A DNA stretch of 64,000 bases from Microlunatus elymi (GCF_007362775.1 NZ_CP041692.1:2046001-2110000), one strand, 5' to 3'; shown: positions 41,788 through 50,296, counted from the first letter of the stretch. The notes: generated by a model not told the origin, from the sequence alone. Made by a program: numbers and translations.

Positions 41788-42489
41788 TCAGCTCCAGGAC
41801 GCGATCAGGTAGTAGACGCCGAACGGGGCATCGGCGAAGCTGATCCGGCTCCGGTACGGGGTCGATCCTCGTTGCTGCGCGGCGATTCCGGCCGCCAGTC
41901 GCCATACCGCCGTACCGTTGGACAGCACCTCGGCCGCCAGGCCGGAGTCCAGCGCGGTCAGTCGTCCTGGCTGGCCGGAGAGCCAGGCCTCGGTCAGTGC
42001 TCGATCGAATTCGTCGGCCCGGGGGTGGACGACGTCCGGGCCGCCGGCCTTGCCCAGGGCGCTGCCGTCGGCCACGGTCACCACAAGGTCATCGTCACCA
42101 AGATCGTCACGTCCAAGATCATCGAGCAGCTCGGCGAACGGGGGCGCCGAATCGTCGGCGACCGTGATCAACGTGAGCCGATCACGATCAACGCCGAGCA
42201 ACGCGCGAGCCACCGCGAGAGGCAGCGGCAGCGAATCGCCGATCGAACTCGTGGTCCGATCCCGCTCGACGCGAGACCGGCCGAGCAGCCGGCCCAGGTC
42301 GTACGGGGTTGCGACGTCCCAGGTTCGAGTCCGGATGCCACCGGCCGTGACGATCACTCGTCCGCGGTCGGGCAGAATCGCCGCGATCGCTTCCCGTGCG
42401 GCAGCTCGGAGCTCCGCGGCCGGATCGGACGAACCGGCGACCCGAGGCAACAGGACGGGCGCACCGGGGAGGTTCACGAAGCGGGTCAC
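41788..42489 (-). CDS. Class III extradiol dioxygenase-like protein
   Basis: A 233-aa protein whose ends resemble actinobacterial proteins with a LigB-type (extradiol subunit B-like) domain: the start FVNLPGAPVLLPRVAG and LRAAAREAI, and the C-terminal FADAPFGVYYLIASW. The usual metal-binding histidines are not obvious (VVHPRADEF is one possible site). It overlaps the end of the folP2-like gene by 4 bp and is probably translated with it. The link to folate-type chemistry is only contextual. Confidence 0.55.
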   Translation of the reverse strand: MTRFVNLPGAPVLLPRVAGSSDPAAELRAAAREAIAAILPDRGRVIVTAGGIRTRTWDVATPYDLGRLLGRSRVERDRTTSSIGDSLPLPLAVARALLGVDRDRLTLITVADDSAPPFAELLDDLGRDDLGDDDLVVTVADGSALGKAGGPDVVHPRADEFDRALTEAWLSGQPGRLTALDSGLAAEVLSNGTAVWRLAAGIAAQQRGSTPYRSRISFADAPFGVYYLIASWS

Positions 42490-43361
42490 ACCAGGCCCCT
42501 GACGGTGCGCAGCGGATCACGATCGCCACGGATCGCGACCACCAGGTCAACGACCTGACGTGCCTCGGCCACCTGGTGCACCCGATGGATGCGTGCGCCC
42601 TGCCAGGCGCAGATCGCTGTCGCCGCCAACGTCGCCGGGACCCGCCGGGCAACCGGAAGGTCGAGCGTCTCACCGAGAAAGTCCTTGTTGGACACGGAAA
42701 CCAAGACCGGCCAGCCGGTGTCGGCCAGCTCATCCAGCCGGCGGGTGATCTCCAACGAATGCCAGGTGTTCTTGCCGAAGTCGTGGGCCGGGTCGATGAT
42801 GATCGAATCCTCCGCGACGCCGGCCGCCCGAGCGCGCTCGGCCAGCCCGGTGATGATCTTGATCGCGTCGGCGACCACGTCGTCGTACTCGGCCCGGACC
42901 GGTCCGGTGCGAGGACGCAGGCCGCCGGTGTGGGTGCAGACGATCGCGGCGTCGTAGTCCGCCGCAACCCCGGCCAGGTCCTGATCGAATCCGCCCCAGG
43001 CGTCGTTGATCAGATCCGCGCCCGCCTCCAGTGCCCGCGCGGCCACCGCGGCCCGCCAGGTGTCGATGCTGATCACCACGTCCGGATGTCGGCGGCGGAC
43101 GACGTCGATGAAGTCGATCGTGCGGCGGATCTCCTCCTCGGCGTCGACGGCCTCACCGGGACCGGCCTTGACGCCACCGATGTCGAGGATGTCGGCGCCC
43201 TGGCTGATCGCCTCGTCCACTCGGTGCAGCGCCCGGTCGGTGGACCAGGTGGCGCCGTGGTCGTAGAACGAGTCCGTGGTCCGGTTCACGATCGCCATCA
43301 CGAGTTGGCTGCCGGGCTCGTACACCTTGTCCCGGAAGCGGAGTTGCCGGTCGGTCGTCAT
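42486..43361 (-). CDS. Dihydropteroate synthase-like protein, FolP2 type
   Basis: A 291-aa TIM-barrel pterin-binding protein. MAIVNRTTDSFYDHGAT, SIDTWRAAVAARAL, LINDAWGG and ILDIGGVKAGPGEA are present. The last replaces the canonical DIGGESTRPG loop that binds pterin diphosphate and p-aminobenzoate, matching the FolP2 branch of mycobacteria, whose members lack normal synthase activity. The true folP is therefore expected elsewhere. AGAGGAGAC precedes the ATG. Confidence 0.85.
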   Translation of the reverse strand: MTTDRQLRFRDKVYEPGSQLVMAIVNRTTDSFYDHGATWSTDRALHRVDEAISQGADILDIGGVKAGPGEAVDAEEEIRRTIDFIDVVRRRHPDVVISIDTWRAAVAARALEAGADLINDAWGGFDQDLAGVAADYDAAIVCTHTGGLRPRTGPVRAEYDDVVADAIKIITGLAERARAAGVAEDSIIIDPAHDFGKNTWHSLEITRRLDELADTGWPVLVSVSNKDFLGETLDLPVARRVPATLAATAICAWQGARIHRVHQVAEARQVVDLVVAIRGDRDPLRTVRGLV

Positions 43362-43432
43362 GTCTCCTCTTGCTGCTGACCTGCGGTGGCGGATGTCTCC
43401 GGACCGACTGCCGAGTCTTCCAGGCGACCCCC

Positions 43433-43461
43433 TTGCCTAATTCTGTAAATGGCCTTAGCGT
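43433..43461 (+). promoter_or_regulatory. Promoter of the ROK-dehydrogenase operon
   Basis: TTGCCT (43433-43438), 17-nt spacer, TAGCGT (43456-43461). The ATG at 43470 begins 8 nt after the -10, so the message would be nearly leaderless and the earlier in-frame ATG at 43449 would lie inside the promoter. Confidence 0.6.
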
Positions 43462-43469
43462 ATTTCGCG

Positions 43470-45779
43470 ATGTCCCAGGACCTTCAGCGCCAGGCCAACA
43501 CGGCCGCGGTGTTACGCACGCTCGCGGCCGGTGGGCAGGCCAGCGTCACCGAGCTGCGCGGTTCGGTCGGATTGTCTCGGCCGACCCTGGACGCGATCAT
43601 CTCCGACCTGCTGGCCGGCGGCATGATCCGGCAGCAGGATCCGGGATCGTCGGCCGGGACGGCGATTTCCTCGACCGGAGAGCGACCATTGATCGAGTCC
43701 GCGCGACCAGCCGCCGGCACCCCGGTACGCCGTCGGTCGGGCGCGGGGCGGCCGGCCCGCAACTTCGTGATCAACGCCGACGCCGGCTACGTCGCCGGAA
43801 TCGACGTCGGCCGGCACAAGATCCTGGTGATGATCATGGATCTGGCCGGCGTTGTCCGCGTGTCACGTCGGGTCGAGGTGCCGGCCAGCATCGACGGCGC
43901 AGGGCTGCTCGCGTTGCTTCAGCACACGCTCTCCGCGGCCACCGCAGAGCTTGGGATCGGCCTTGATCGACTTCGGGCGATCGCGGTCGGTGTGCCCGGT
44001 GTGGTGGACGCGGCCGGCAGGATCACCCGCTCCGTGGTGGTCCCACAGTGGAGCGGCTTCGACCTCCGACCGTTGATCGCCAACTGGGCTTCGGTGCCGG
44101 TGGCCGTGGCCAACGACGCCAACCTGGCCGTGCTCGCCGAGCAATGGCGTGGTGCGGCGCAGCGTTGCACCGACGTCATCTACATCCTTGCCGGCCGGCG
44201 GACCCGGGCGGCGATCATGATCAACTCCGAGGTGCTGACCGGCCGACACGGCGAAGCCGGCGAGATCGGTTCGGTGCCCGAGTTGTTCTTCGACACTCCC
44301 GAGGTGCTGCTCGGCGATCCGGGCGCCGACAGTGCCAACCTCGCCCAGGTCTTCGCCGCCGCCCGCGCCGGCGACCCTGACAGCCGGCAGCGGGTCGAGC
44401 GCTTCTGCGCCGAACTCGCCCGCGGCATTCGCTTCCTGGTCACGGTTCTGGACCCGGAGATCGTGGTGATCGGCGGCGGGCTGTCCGGCGCCGGTGAGCA
44501 GATCATCAGCGGGCTCCATGATCAACTGGATGCTCAGGTCGAGCCGGACACGGACCGGCAGCCGATGGCGCTGGTGTCCTCACAGCTCGGCGACACCGCG
44601 GTCGCGCTCGGTGGCATCCGCCGGGCCCAGCTGATCGCCGCGGCCGCCGATCCCCTGATCAACGCCGTGATCGACGGACAGCAAAAAACCCGAAGCCCTC
44701 ATGGTGAAAACGCTGGAACAGAAGGAGAAATCGTGAATCAACCGGTTCGGTCGGCACCGTCGGTGCCGCCCGCTACCTCACCGCTGCGGGTCGGCATGAT
44801 CGGCGCCGGCGGCATTGCCGGTGCCCATCTGCCGGCCTGGCTCGCGCTCGGCGCCCAGGTCGCGCACTATTCCTGGGAAGGAGCGCCGCAACTGGCGGCC
44901 GGTCACGGCGGGGTCGTCGCCGACTCGGCGGACGAACTGCTCGCCCGGGTCGACGTGGTGGACATCTGCACGCCCACCCCGTACCACCGCGAATACATCG
45001 AGCTGGCCGCGGCAGCGGGCAAACACGTGTTCAGCGAGAAGCCGCTGGCGCGTACCTCGGCCGATGCTCGGGCGGCCATCGACGCCTGCGCGGATGCCGG
45101 CGTACAGCTCTATCCCGGCCATGTCGTCCGGTTCTTCAGTGAGTACGAGGCCATGCACCGCCAGGTCGCGGCCGGGACCATCGGCACCATCGCCGTCCAG
45201 CGGTTCACCCGCAGCGGATCACGGCCGGAGAAGGACTGGTTCCACGACGAGGAACAGTCCGGCGGCATCATCCTGGATCAGATGATTCATGATCTTGACT
45301 TCGCCCGCTGGAACGCCGGCGAGGTGCGTACCGCGTTCGCGCGCAAGTCCCGGGTCGGCGAGGGCAAGGACGCGGTGATCAACGCACAAGTGATCTTGAC
45401 CCACGACAGCGGCGCGATCTCCTACGTCGGCGGCACCTGGGCCCGGCCGGGCACCACCTTCCGCACCACCTTCGAGATCGCCGGCACAGCAGGGATCCTG
45501 CGGCACGACTCGACCCAGTACCGCCCGGTCGTTGTGGATCTTGGACAGGCCAAGGCCGACGAGGAGGGCACCGGACTGCTGCCGGCGGTGCACGGGGTCA
45601 GCCCGTTCGCCACCGAGATCGCCGAGATCGCGGCTGCCTTCACCGGCGGCCCGAGCCCGCGGGTCACCGCCGAGGACGGCTACGCCGCGATCTTGATCGC
45701 CGAAGCAGCCATTGCTTCGCTGCAGACCGGAGAACCGGTCGACGTCGCGACGAACGAGCAGGCAGGAGCCCTGGCATGA
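43470..45779 (+). CDS. ROK family regulator fused in frame to a Gfo/Idh/MocA dehydrogenase
   Basis: One continuous frame of 769 aa. Residues 1-65 are a MarR-like helix-turn-helix (SVTELRGSVGLSRPTLDAII). About 100-400 are a ROK domain (AGIDVGRHKILVMIMDLAG, GVPGVVDAAGR, GEAGEIGSVPE, VIGGGLSGAGE); the Cys-rich zinc motif of ROK proteins is missing. A non-conserved A-rich linker follows. About 440-769 are an NAD(P)-dependent dehydrogenase (RVGMIGAGGIAGAHL, SEKPLARTSADARA, GGIILDQMIHDLDFARW). A ribosome binding site and GTG at 44733 lie inside the linker, so the dehydrogenase may also be made alone. An indel in the AAAAAA tract (about 44684-44689) could have removed a stop. Confidence 0.8.
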   Translation: MSQDLQRQANTAAVLRTLAAGGQASVTELRGSVGLSRPTLDAIISDLLAGGMIRQQDPGSSAGTAISSTGERPLIESARPAAGTPVRRRSGAGRPARNFVINADAGYVAGIDVGRHKILVMIMDLAGVVRVSRRVEVPASIDGAGLLALLQHTLSAATAELGIGLDRLRAIAVGVPGVVDAAGRITRSVVVPQWSGFDLRPLIANWASVPVAVANDANLAVLAEQWRGAAQRCTDVIYILAGRRTRAAIMINSEVLTGRHGEAGEIGSVPELFFDTPEVLLGDPGADSANLAQVFAAARAGDPDSRQRVERFCAELARGIRFLVTVLDPEIVVIGGGLSGAGEQIISGLHDQLDAQVEPDTDRQPMALVSSQLGDTAVALGGIRRAQLIAAAADPLINAVIDGQQKTRSPHGENAGTEGEIVNQPVRSAPSVPPATSPLRVGMIGAGGIAGAHLPAWLALGAQVAHYSWEGAPQLAAGHGGVVADSADELLARVDVVDICTPTPYHREYIELAAAAGKHVFSEKPLARTSADARAAIDACADAGVQLYPGHVVRFFSEYEAMHRQVAAGTIGTIAVQRFTRSGSRPEKDWFHDEEQSGGIILDQMIHDLDFARWNAGEVRTAFARKSRVGEGKDAVINAQVILTHDSGAISYVGGTWARPGTTFRTTFEIAGTAGILRHDSTQYRPVVVDLGQAKADEEGTGLLPAVHGVSPFATEIAEIAAAFTGGPSPRVTAEDGYAAILIAEAAIASLQTGEPVDVATNEQAGALA
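44721..44735 (+). promoter_or_regulatory. Internal ribosome binding site and GTG start of the dehydrogenase domain
   Basis: AAGGAG (44722-44727), a 5-nt gap and GTG (44733), in frame with the upstream ROK domain. The surrounding 50 bp are A-rich, unlike the flanking coding DNA and like a normal intergenic gap, which supports separate translation of a 348-residue dehydrogenase. Confidence 0.65.
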
Positions 45780-46798
45780 GTGAGCCGATGAAGATCGCCG
45801 TGCTGTCCTTCGCACACCTGCACGCGATGTCCTACCTGTCCGCACTTTCCGGGCGTTCCGAGATCGAACTGGTTGCGACCGATCCTGATCATGACCAACG
45901 CCCGGCCGGTGAGTCCGGCGGTCCCGAGCTGGCCGCCGGACTCGGCGTCCGCTACCTCGACGACTACGACGCCGTCTGGCAGTGGGGACCCGATGCGGTG
46001 GTGGTCTGCTCGGAGAACGCCGGACACCGGGCGCTGGTCGAACAGGCCGCGGCGCACGGTGCGCACGTGCTCTGCGAGAAGCCGCTGGCGACCTCGGTCG
46101 CCGACGCGGAGGCGATGGTCGCGGCCTGCGAACAGGCGGGCGTCAATCTGATGATCGCCCACCCGGTCCGCTTCTCCACCGCCTTCGCCGAACTGAAGGC
46201 CAACTACGACGCCGGAGTCCTCGGCGAGGTCAAGTCGGTGCTGGGCACCAACAACGGCCAGTTGCCGATGCACGTTCGGCAGTGGTTCGTCGACCCGGAA
46301 CTGGCCGGCGGCGGGTCGATCACCGATCACACCGTGCACGTGGCCGACCTGCTGGACAGCCTGTTCGGCGGATCCCCGGCCCGCAGTGTTTACGCGACCA
46401 GCAACAAGATCCTGCATTCGGACGAGGTCGCGGTGGAGACCGCCGGGCTGGTCTCGATCGAGTATGCGAACGGCGTGGTCGCCAGCATCGACTGCAGTTG
46501 GTCCAAGCCGGACTCGTACCCGACCTGGGGTGGGCTGACGCTGCAGCTGACCGGAGACCGTGGCATTGCGGACATGGACGCCTTCAACGCCCGGGTCGAC
46601 GGCCACTCCGAGACCGCCAAGAACGGGCTCTGGTTCCCGTACGGGGTGGACGCGGACGCGGCGATGATCGCCGAATTCCTCGACTCGGTGGCCGAGCACC
46701 GGCCGCCGCAGCCGGACGGCCGATCCGGGCTGCGGACGGTCAGGATCGTCCAGGCGGCCTACGAATCCGTGCGTAGTGGAGCCGCCGTCCAACTGTGA
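45776..46798 (+). CDS. Gfo/Idh/MocA family dehydrogenase
   Basis: A 340-aa NAD(P)-dependent oxidoreductase, probably of a sugar or cyclitol. The N-terminal Rossmann strand is atypical (KIAVLSFAHLHAMSYL instead of GxGxxG), while VLCEKPLATSVADAEAMV with the catalytic-site Lys and the C-terminal SITDHTVHVADLL motif are standard. It overlaps the preceding stop by 4 bp (ATGA), placing it in the ROK operon. Confidence 0.88.
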   Translation: MSEPMKIAVLSFAHLHAMSYLSALSGRSEIELVATDPDHDQRPAGESGGPELAAGLGVRYLDDYDAVWQWGPDAVVVCSENAGHRALVEQAAAHGAHVLCEKPLATSVADAEAMVAACEQAGVNLMIAHPVRFSTAFAELKANYDAGVLGEVKSVLGTNNGQLPMHVRQWFVDPELAGGGSITDHTVHVADLLDSLFGGSPARSVYATSNKILHSDEVAVETAGLVSIEYANGVVASIDCSWSKPDSYPTWGGLTLQLTGDRGIADMDAFNARVDGHSETAKNGLWFPYGVDADAAMIAEFLDSVAEHRPPQPDGRSGLRTVRIVQAAYESVRSGAAVQL

Positions 46799-46808
46799 GG
46801 CGCGTCCG

Positions 46809-46840
46809 TCGGGTGGGACGGCGGTTGTCGTCCCACCCGA
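46809..46840 (+). promoter_or_regulatory. Intercistronic hairpin
   Basis: Perfect 12-bp stem TCGGGTGGGACG (46809-46820) with 46829-46840, loop of 8 nt and no T tract. It lies 10 bp after one dehydrogenase stop and 22 bp before the next start, and may adjust relative expression within the operon. Confidence 0.7.
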
Positions 46841-46862
46841 GGGTGCTGAAAGGATGATCGGC

Positions 46863-48080
46863 ATGAAGATCGGTGTGATCGGTACCGGGCAGTTTGCGCG
46901 CAGTTTCATCGCCTTGTGGCAGCTGCATCCCGATGTTGAGGCGGTGTATGCCTGCGACGTTGTTCCGGAGCGGGCGAAGGAGCATGAGGAGAAGTACGGC
47001 CTGGCCGGCACGTTCGACTCGTTCGAGGAGGTGCTCGCCTCGGACGTGGATTCGGTGGCGATCATGACTCAGCGGTGGACGCACGGGCCGTTGGTCTTGC
47101 AGGCGCTGGAGGCCGGTAAGAACGTCTATTCGGCGGTGCCGATGGCGATCAGTGTGGACGAGATCAAGGCAATCGTGCAGAAGGTGCGCCAGACCGGCCT
47201 GATCTACATGATGGGCGAGACTAGCTACTACAACCCTGCGGTGGTGTGGGCGCGGTCCACGATCGCCAAGGGCGAGCTGGGCCGGGTGTTCTACTCCGAG
47301 GGCGATTACGTCCACGACATGGACAACGGCTTCTACAACGCCTACAAGTACAGCGGTGGCGAGGACTGGAAGAAGACGGCCAGCTACCCGCCGATGCTGT
47401 ATCCGACCCACGCCGTCGGTGGCGTGCTCGGTGCGGTGCCGTCGTACGCCACCAGTGTGAGTTGTATCGGGATCCGTGATGATCGCGGTGATGGTGTATT
47501 TGATGCGGACGTTTCCTTGTGGGGCAACGAATTCTCCAACATGACCGCTCTGTTCGAGCTGGCCGACGGCGGCACCATGCGGACCAACGAGTTCCGCCGG
47601 GTGGGCTACTGGAAGGGCCACGAGTCGCGGTTCCGGTTCTACGGCACGGATGCGGTGATGGAGCAGTCCGGGCAGGGGGCCACGTACAGCGTCAAGACCG
47701 AGGGTGAGGACTACGCCAAGGGCGAGACGCTGGACATCAGCGACCTGTTCTACACCCACGGGCATCAGGTTCCGACCGACTTCGGCGACATCGATCCGGC
47801 GTTGCTGCAGAGCTTCGCCTCGGGTACGGCGAAGGTGCAGGACCGCAGTCGGCTGCCGAAGGAATTCGACGGCGCGCACAACGGGCACGAGGGGTCGCAT
47901 CACTTCCTGGCCGATGACTTCGTCCGGGCGGTGACGACCAAGACTCAGCCGCCGGTGAGCGCGTGGAAGGCGGCACGGTTCACGCTGCCGGGTGTGGTTG
48001 CGCACGAGTCCGCGAAGCAGGGCGGGGCTCGGCTGCCGGTGCCCGACTTCGGCGACGGCCCGGCGAACCCGAACTGGTGA
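46863..48080 (+). CDS. Gfo/Idh/MocA family dehydrogenase
   Basis: A 405-aa oxidoreductase: KIGVIGTGQFARSFIALWQ is the dinucleotide-binding start, and a YSAVPMAISVDEIKAIV segment stands where EKP is usual, so the canonical Lys is replaced. MGETSYYNPAVVWARS and PPMLYPTHAVGGVLG form the substrate domain. ATG 46863 is chosen because AAAGGA lies 8 nt upstream; an ATG at 46854 is also in frame. Codon use is noticeably less G/C-biased in the first third than in its neighbours. Confidence 0.87.
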   Translation: MKIGVIGTGQFARSFIALWQLHPDVEAVYACDVVPERAKEHEEKYGLAGTFDSFEEVLASDVDSVAIMTQRWTHGPLVLQALEAGKNVYSAVPMAISVDEIKAIVQKVRQTGLIYMMGETSYYNPAVVWARSTIAKGELGRVFYSEGDYVHDMDNGFYNAYKYSGGEDWKKTASYPPMLYPTHAVGGVLGAVPSYATSVSCIGIRDDRGDGVFDADVSLWGNEFSNMTALFELADGGTMRTNEFRRVGYWKGHESRFRFYGTDAVMEQSGQGATYSVKTEGEDYAKGETLDISDLFYTHGHQVPTDFGDIDPALLQSFASGTAKVQDRSRLPKEFDGAHNGHEGSHHFLADDFVRAVTTKTQPPVSAWKAARFTLPGVVAHESAKQGGARLPVPDFGDGPANPNW

Positions 48081-48119
48081 TCGACCGGCTCGGACTCGAG
48101 TAACGCCTCGGAGGCGAGT

Positions 48120-48187
48120 AGAACGTCGGACGGGATGCGATTCACCCCGCGTGTTGCGCGGGTCACACGCATCCCGTCCGACGTTCT
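48120..48187 (+). terminator. Large hairpin at the end of the dehydrogenase operon
   Basis: A perfect 20-bp stem (48120-48139 with 48168-48187) enclosing a smaller GC hairpin (ACCCCGCG...GCGCGGGT). There is no T run, but its place at an operon end and before the riboswitch promoter suggests a terminator. Confidence 0.6.
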
Positions 48188-48200
48188 TACCGTCCTGCGA

Positions 48201-48206
48201 TAAGAT
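48201..48206 (+). promoter_or_regulatory. -10 element of the crcB transcript
   Basis: TAAGAT about 7 nt before the start of the riboswitch core (GGCGATGG at 48213). No good -35 is seen at the expected distance; the large terminator-like stem lies there. Confidence 0.45.
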
Positions 48207-48209
48207 CGC

Positions 48210-48272
48210 GGCGGCGATGGACCCCGCCAGGGCTCGACCCGAACCGCGACGACGCTGATGGCTCCTGACCAG
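48210..48272 (+). ncRNA. Fluoride (crcB-type) riboswitch
   Basis: Conserved blocks appear in the right order: GGCGATGG (48213-48220), CCGCC, GAACCGC (48241-48247) and CTGATGGCTCCTGACC (48255-48270). These are the pseudoknot-forming elements of the fluoride aptamer. It lies upstream of two crcB genes. A short hairpin (ACGCC GT GGCGT, about 48295-48306) near the ribosome binding site could be the expression platform. Confidence 0.8.
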
Positions 48273-48328
48273 TTCAGCGTGTCGCGACGTGATGACGCCG
48301 TGGCGTACTCGTGGGTCCGGGAGTGTTC

Positions 48329-48817
48329 ATGACAACTCAGCCGTCCGCCGCAGCGCGGTCCGCCCGGGCGCAGGCAGCCAAGCCACCGCATCAGCAGGTG
48401 CGCTACCTGATCGTCGTCGGCATCGGTGGTGCCGTCGGCACGTCGGCCCGCTTCCTGACAACGCAGTTGAGCGCGCCGTGGCTGTCCCAGCCGGCCGCTA
48501 CCATGATCATCAACGTGATCGGCAGCCTACTGCTGGGACTGCTGCTGGAGGCGTTGGCCTGCCGAGGACCGGATGTCGGTCGCCGGCGGATGGTGCGGCT
48601 GCTGCTGGGCACCGGGGTGCTCGGCGGATTCACCACCTACAGCACCTTCGCCACTGACGTGCAGAGCTATCTGCAGCAGGGGCAGTGGCTGCTCGCCGCG
48701 GGATACGGCATCGGCAGTGTGCTGCTGGGGCTGCTGGCCGCCGGTGTCGGCGTCTGGCTGGCCACCGTCCTGCACCGCGGCGGGCGCCGTCCGATCAAGC
48801 GGGGGAGCGCTTCATGA
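48329..48817 (+). CDS. crcB: Fluoride channel subunit CrcB (1)
   Basis: A 162-aa four-helix membrane protein that exports fluoride by passive flow. Hallmarks: GGAVGTSARFLTTQL, TMIINVIGSLLLGLLLE (pore Asn) and GTGVLGGFTTYSTFATDV with the Phe box. A 25-residue Ala/Gln-rich N-terminal extension precedes the first helix. ATG 48329 has GGGAG upstream. Confidence 0.93.
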   Translation: MTTQPSAAARSARAQAAKPPHQQVRYLIVVGIGGAVGTSARFLTTQLSAPWLSQPAATMIINVIGSLLLGLLLEALACRGPDVGRRRMVRLLLGTGVLGGFTTYSTFATDVQSYLQQGQWLLAAGYGIGSVLLGLLAAGVGVWLATVLHRGGRRPIKRGSAS

Positions 48818-49188
48818 TCATCAATGTGCTGCTGCTGGCGCTCTGCGGCGGTCTCGGAGCGGTCAGCCGATTCCTGCTCGACGGTGTGCTGCGGCACCGG
48901 ATCGGTGGCAGCTTCCCCGGCGGGACCATGATCATCAATCTCAGTGGATCGCTGCTGCTCGGCTTCCTGACCGGGCTGGTCGCCGGCGGGCTGCCCGGTG
49001 AGTTGTCCACGATCGCCGGCACCGGCTTCCTCGGCGGCTACACCACCTTCAGTACGGCCTCGGTGGAGACCCTGCGGCTGCTGCAGGAACGCCGCTACGC
49101 CGGCGCCGTCGGCTTCGCCCTCGGCACCCTGATCCCGGCCGTTGTCCTTGCCCTGTTGGGATTCCTGCTCGGCCGGGCGATCGGCTGA
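48814..49188 (+). CDS. crcB: Fluoride channel subunit CrcB (2)
   Basis: A 124-aa paralogue with GGLGAVSRFLLDGVL, TMIINLSGSLLLGFL and GTGFLGGYTTFSTASVE. The ATG overlaps the first crcB stop (ATGA), so the two are translated together. Paired genes of this kind, common in Gram-positives, form antiparallel heterodimeric channels. Both are under the fluoride riboswitch. Confidence 0.93.
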   Translation: MIINVLLLALCGGLGAVSRFLLDGVLRHRIGGSFPGGTMIINLSGSLLLGFLTGLVAGGLPGELSTIAGTGFLGGYTTFSTASVETLRLLQERRYAGAVGFALGTLIPAVVLALLGFLLGRAIG

Positions 49189-49204
49189 CCGGTCCCGGTA
49201 CGGC

Positions 49205-50206
49205 TCAGTTCACGGTGCAGATCTTCAGCGAGACGGTGGTGCTGCGCTCCTCGCCGCTGGCCAGGGTGAGGGTGCTGGACGCGATCCGGCGGGCGTCGTG
49301 CAGCCCGTGCGCGGGCCAGCTGCTGTTGGGCGTCAGCGCCAGGTAATAGCCGGTGCCGAACCACGGATGATCTTCGGTGTCGCCGGCTTCGAGCTGATAC
49401 CACAGGTGCGGCAGACTGATCTGGTCCCAGGTCAGCTCGACCCGGCAGTCGAGCGTCGAGTTGGTGATGGTCGCTACGCCGGCGGTGAATTCGGTCAAGT
49501 AGGCCATCCGATTTTCCGAACCAGGCTTGGGAATCGTCCGCAAGTTGATCATGCCGGATGCGCCGGGCGTACGCGGCCAGACCGTGACGTCGTCGTAGTC
49601 GACGTCGTACAGGATGGTGGCGTCCGGGTGGACCAGACCGGCCGCGCAGTCGACCTCGGCCTCGGGTGCGATCAGCGGCGCGCCGAACTGCAGTTGGCTG
49701 CCCCACATCACCTCGTGCTCGTCCGCGCCGACGTTGCGTACGGTCTCGGTGACGGACACCTGATCACCGTCCATCTTGATGATCTTGGTCATCTCGATCG
49801 GGCTGCGCCGCATCCGAGCATGCAGCCGGAGGGTGCCTTCGTCGGTTTGATCAAGGTCGGTCTGCTGCTGGTCCTGGTCCGGTTCGAACAACGCGACCCG
49901 GGCCTCGCCGTCCTGGCCCTGATCGGCGCCGTCGACCACCACGGTGTCGCCGCCGTTGGGAAAGATCGACTGCCAGCCGCCGGGATTGAGGTCCTGCCGG
50001 ATCACCTCGGCGGTGCCGCTCAGTCCGGTCCCGCCGTAGCGTGGCAGACCCCAGGGTGTCTGATGCAGGATCTCCAGATCGTCGCCGAGACGGCGGATTG
50101 AACAGATGGTGGCGCCCAGCTCCGGTACGACCTCGACCGCCAGCGTTTCCGAGCTCAACCGAACGACCTGCCAGCCGCGCCGGGTCAGCTGCTCCTGATG
50201 CGCCAT
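49205..50206 (-). CDS. Aldose 1-epimerase-like (galactose mutarotase fold) protein
   Basis: A 333-aa beta-sandwich protein. LAVEVVPELGATICSIRRLG opens the fold; NPGGWQSIFPNGGDT, EVMWGSQLQFGAPLI and LPHLWYQLEAGDTE give the sugar-binding His, Glu and Asp-like positions in an unusual arrangement, with a Gln/Asp-rich insert around residue 105-120. It probably acts on or binds a sugar. GAGGAGGAAG precedes the ATG. Confidence 0.75.
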   Translation of the reverse strand: MAHQEQLTRRGWQVVRLSSETLAVEVVPELGATICSIRRLGDDLEILHQTPWGLPRYGGTGLSGTAEVIRQDLNPGGWQSIFPNGGDTVVVDGADQGQDGEARVALFEPDQDQQQTDLDQTDEGTLRLHARMRRSPIEMTKIIKMDGDQVSVTETVRNVGADEHEVMWGSQLQFGAPLIAPEAEVDCAAGLVHPDATILYDVDYDDVTVWPRTPGASGMINLRTIPKPGSENRMAYLTEFTAGVATITNSTLDCRVELTWDQISLPHLWYQLEAGDTEDHPWFGTGYYLALTPNSSWPAHGLHDARRIASSTLTLASGEERSTTVSLKICTVN

Positions 50207-50296
50207 CGACTTCCTCCTCGCTCGGCGGGCACCCCAGCCCGGCCGCAGCAGAGCCTACGCAATCGCGCCGCCGCGGCGGACATCGGGCGAGCCGGA

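Noticed and set aside
44680-44695. Programmed -1 frameshift at the A6 tract in the ROK-dehydrogenase gene
   Set aside because: The codon phase (CAA AAA ACC) does not fit the A AAA AAC slippery heptamer, and the frame is already continuous.
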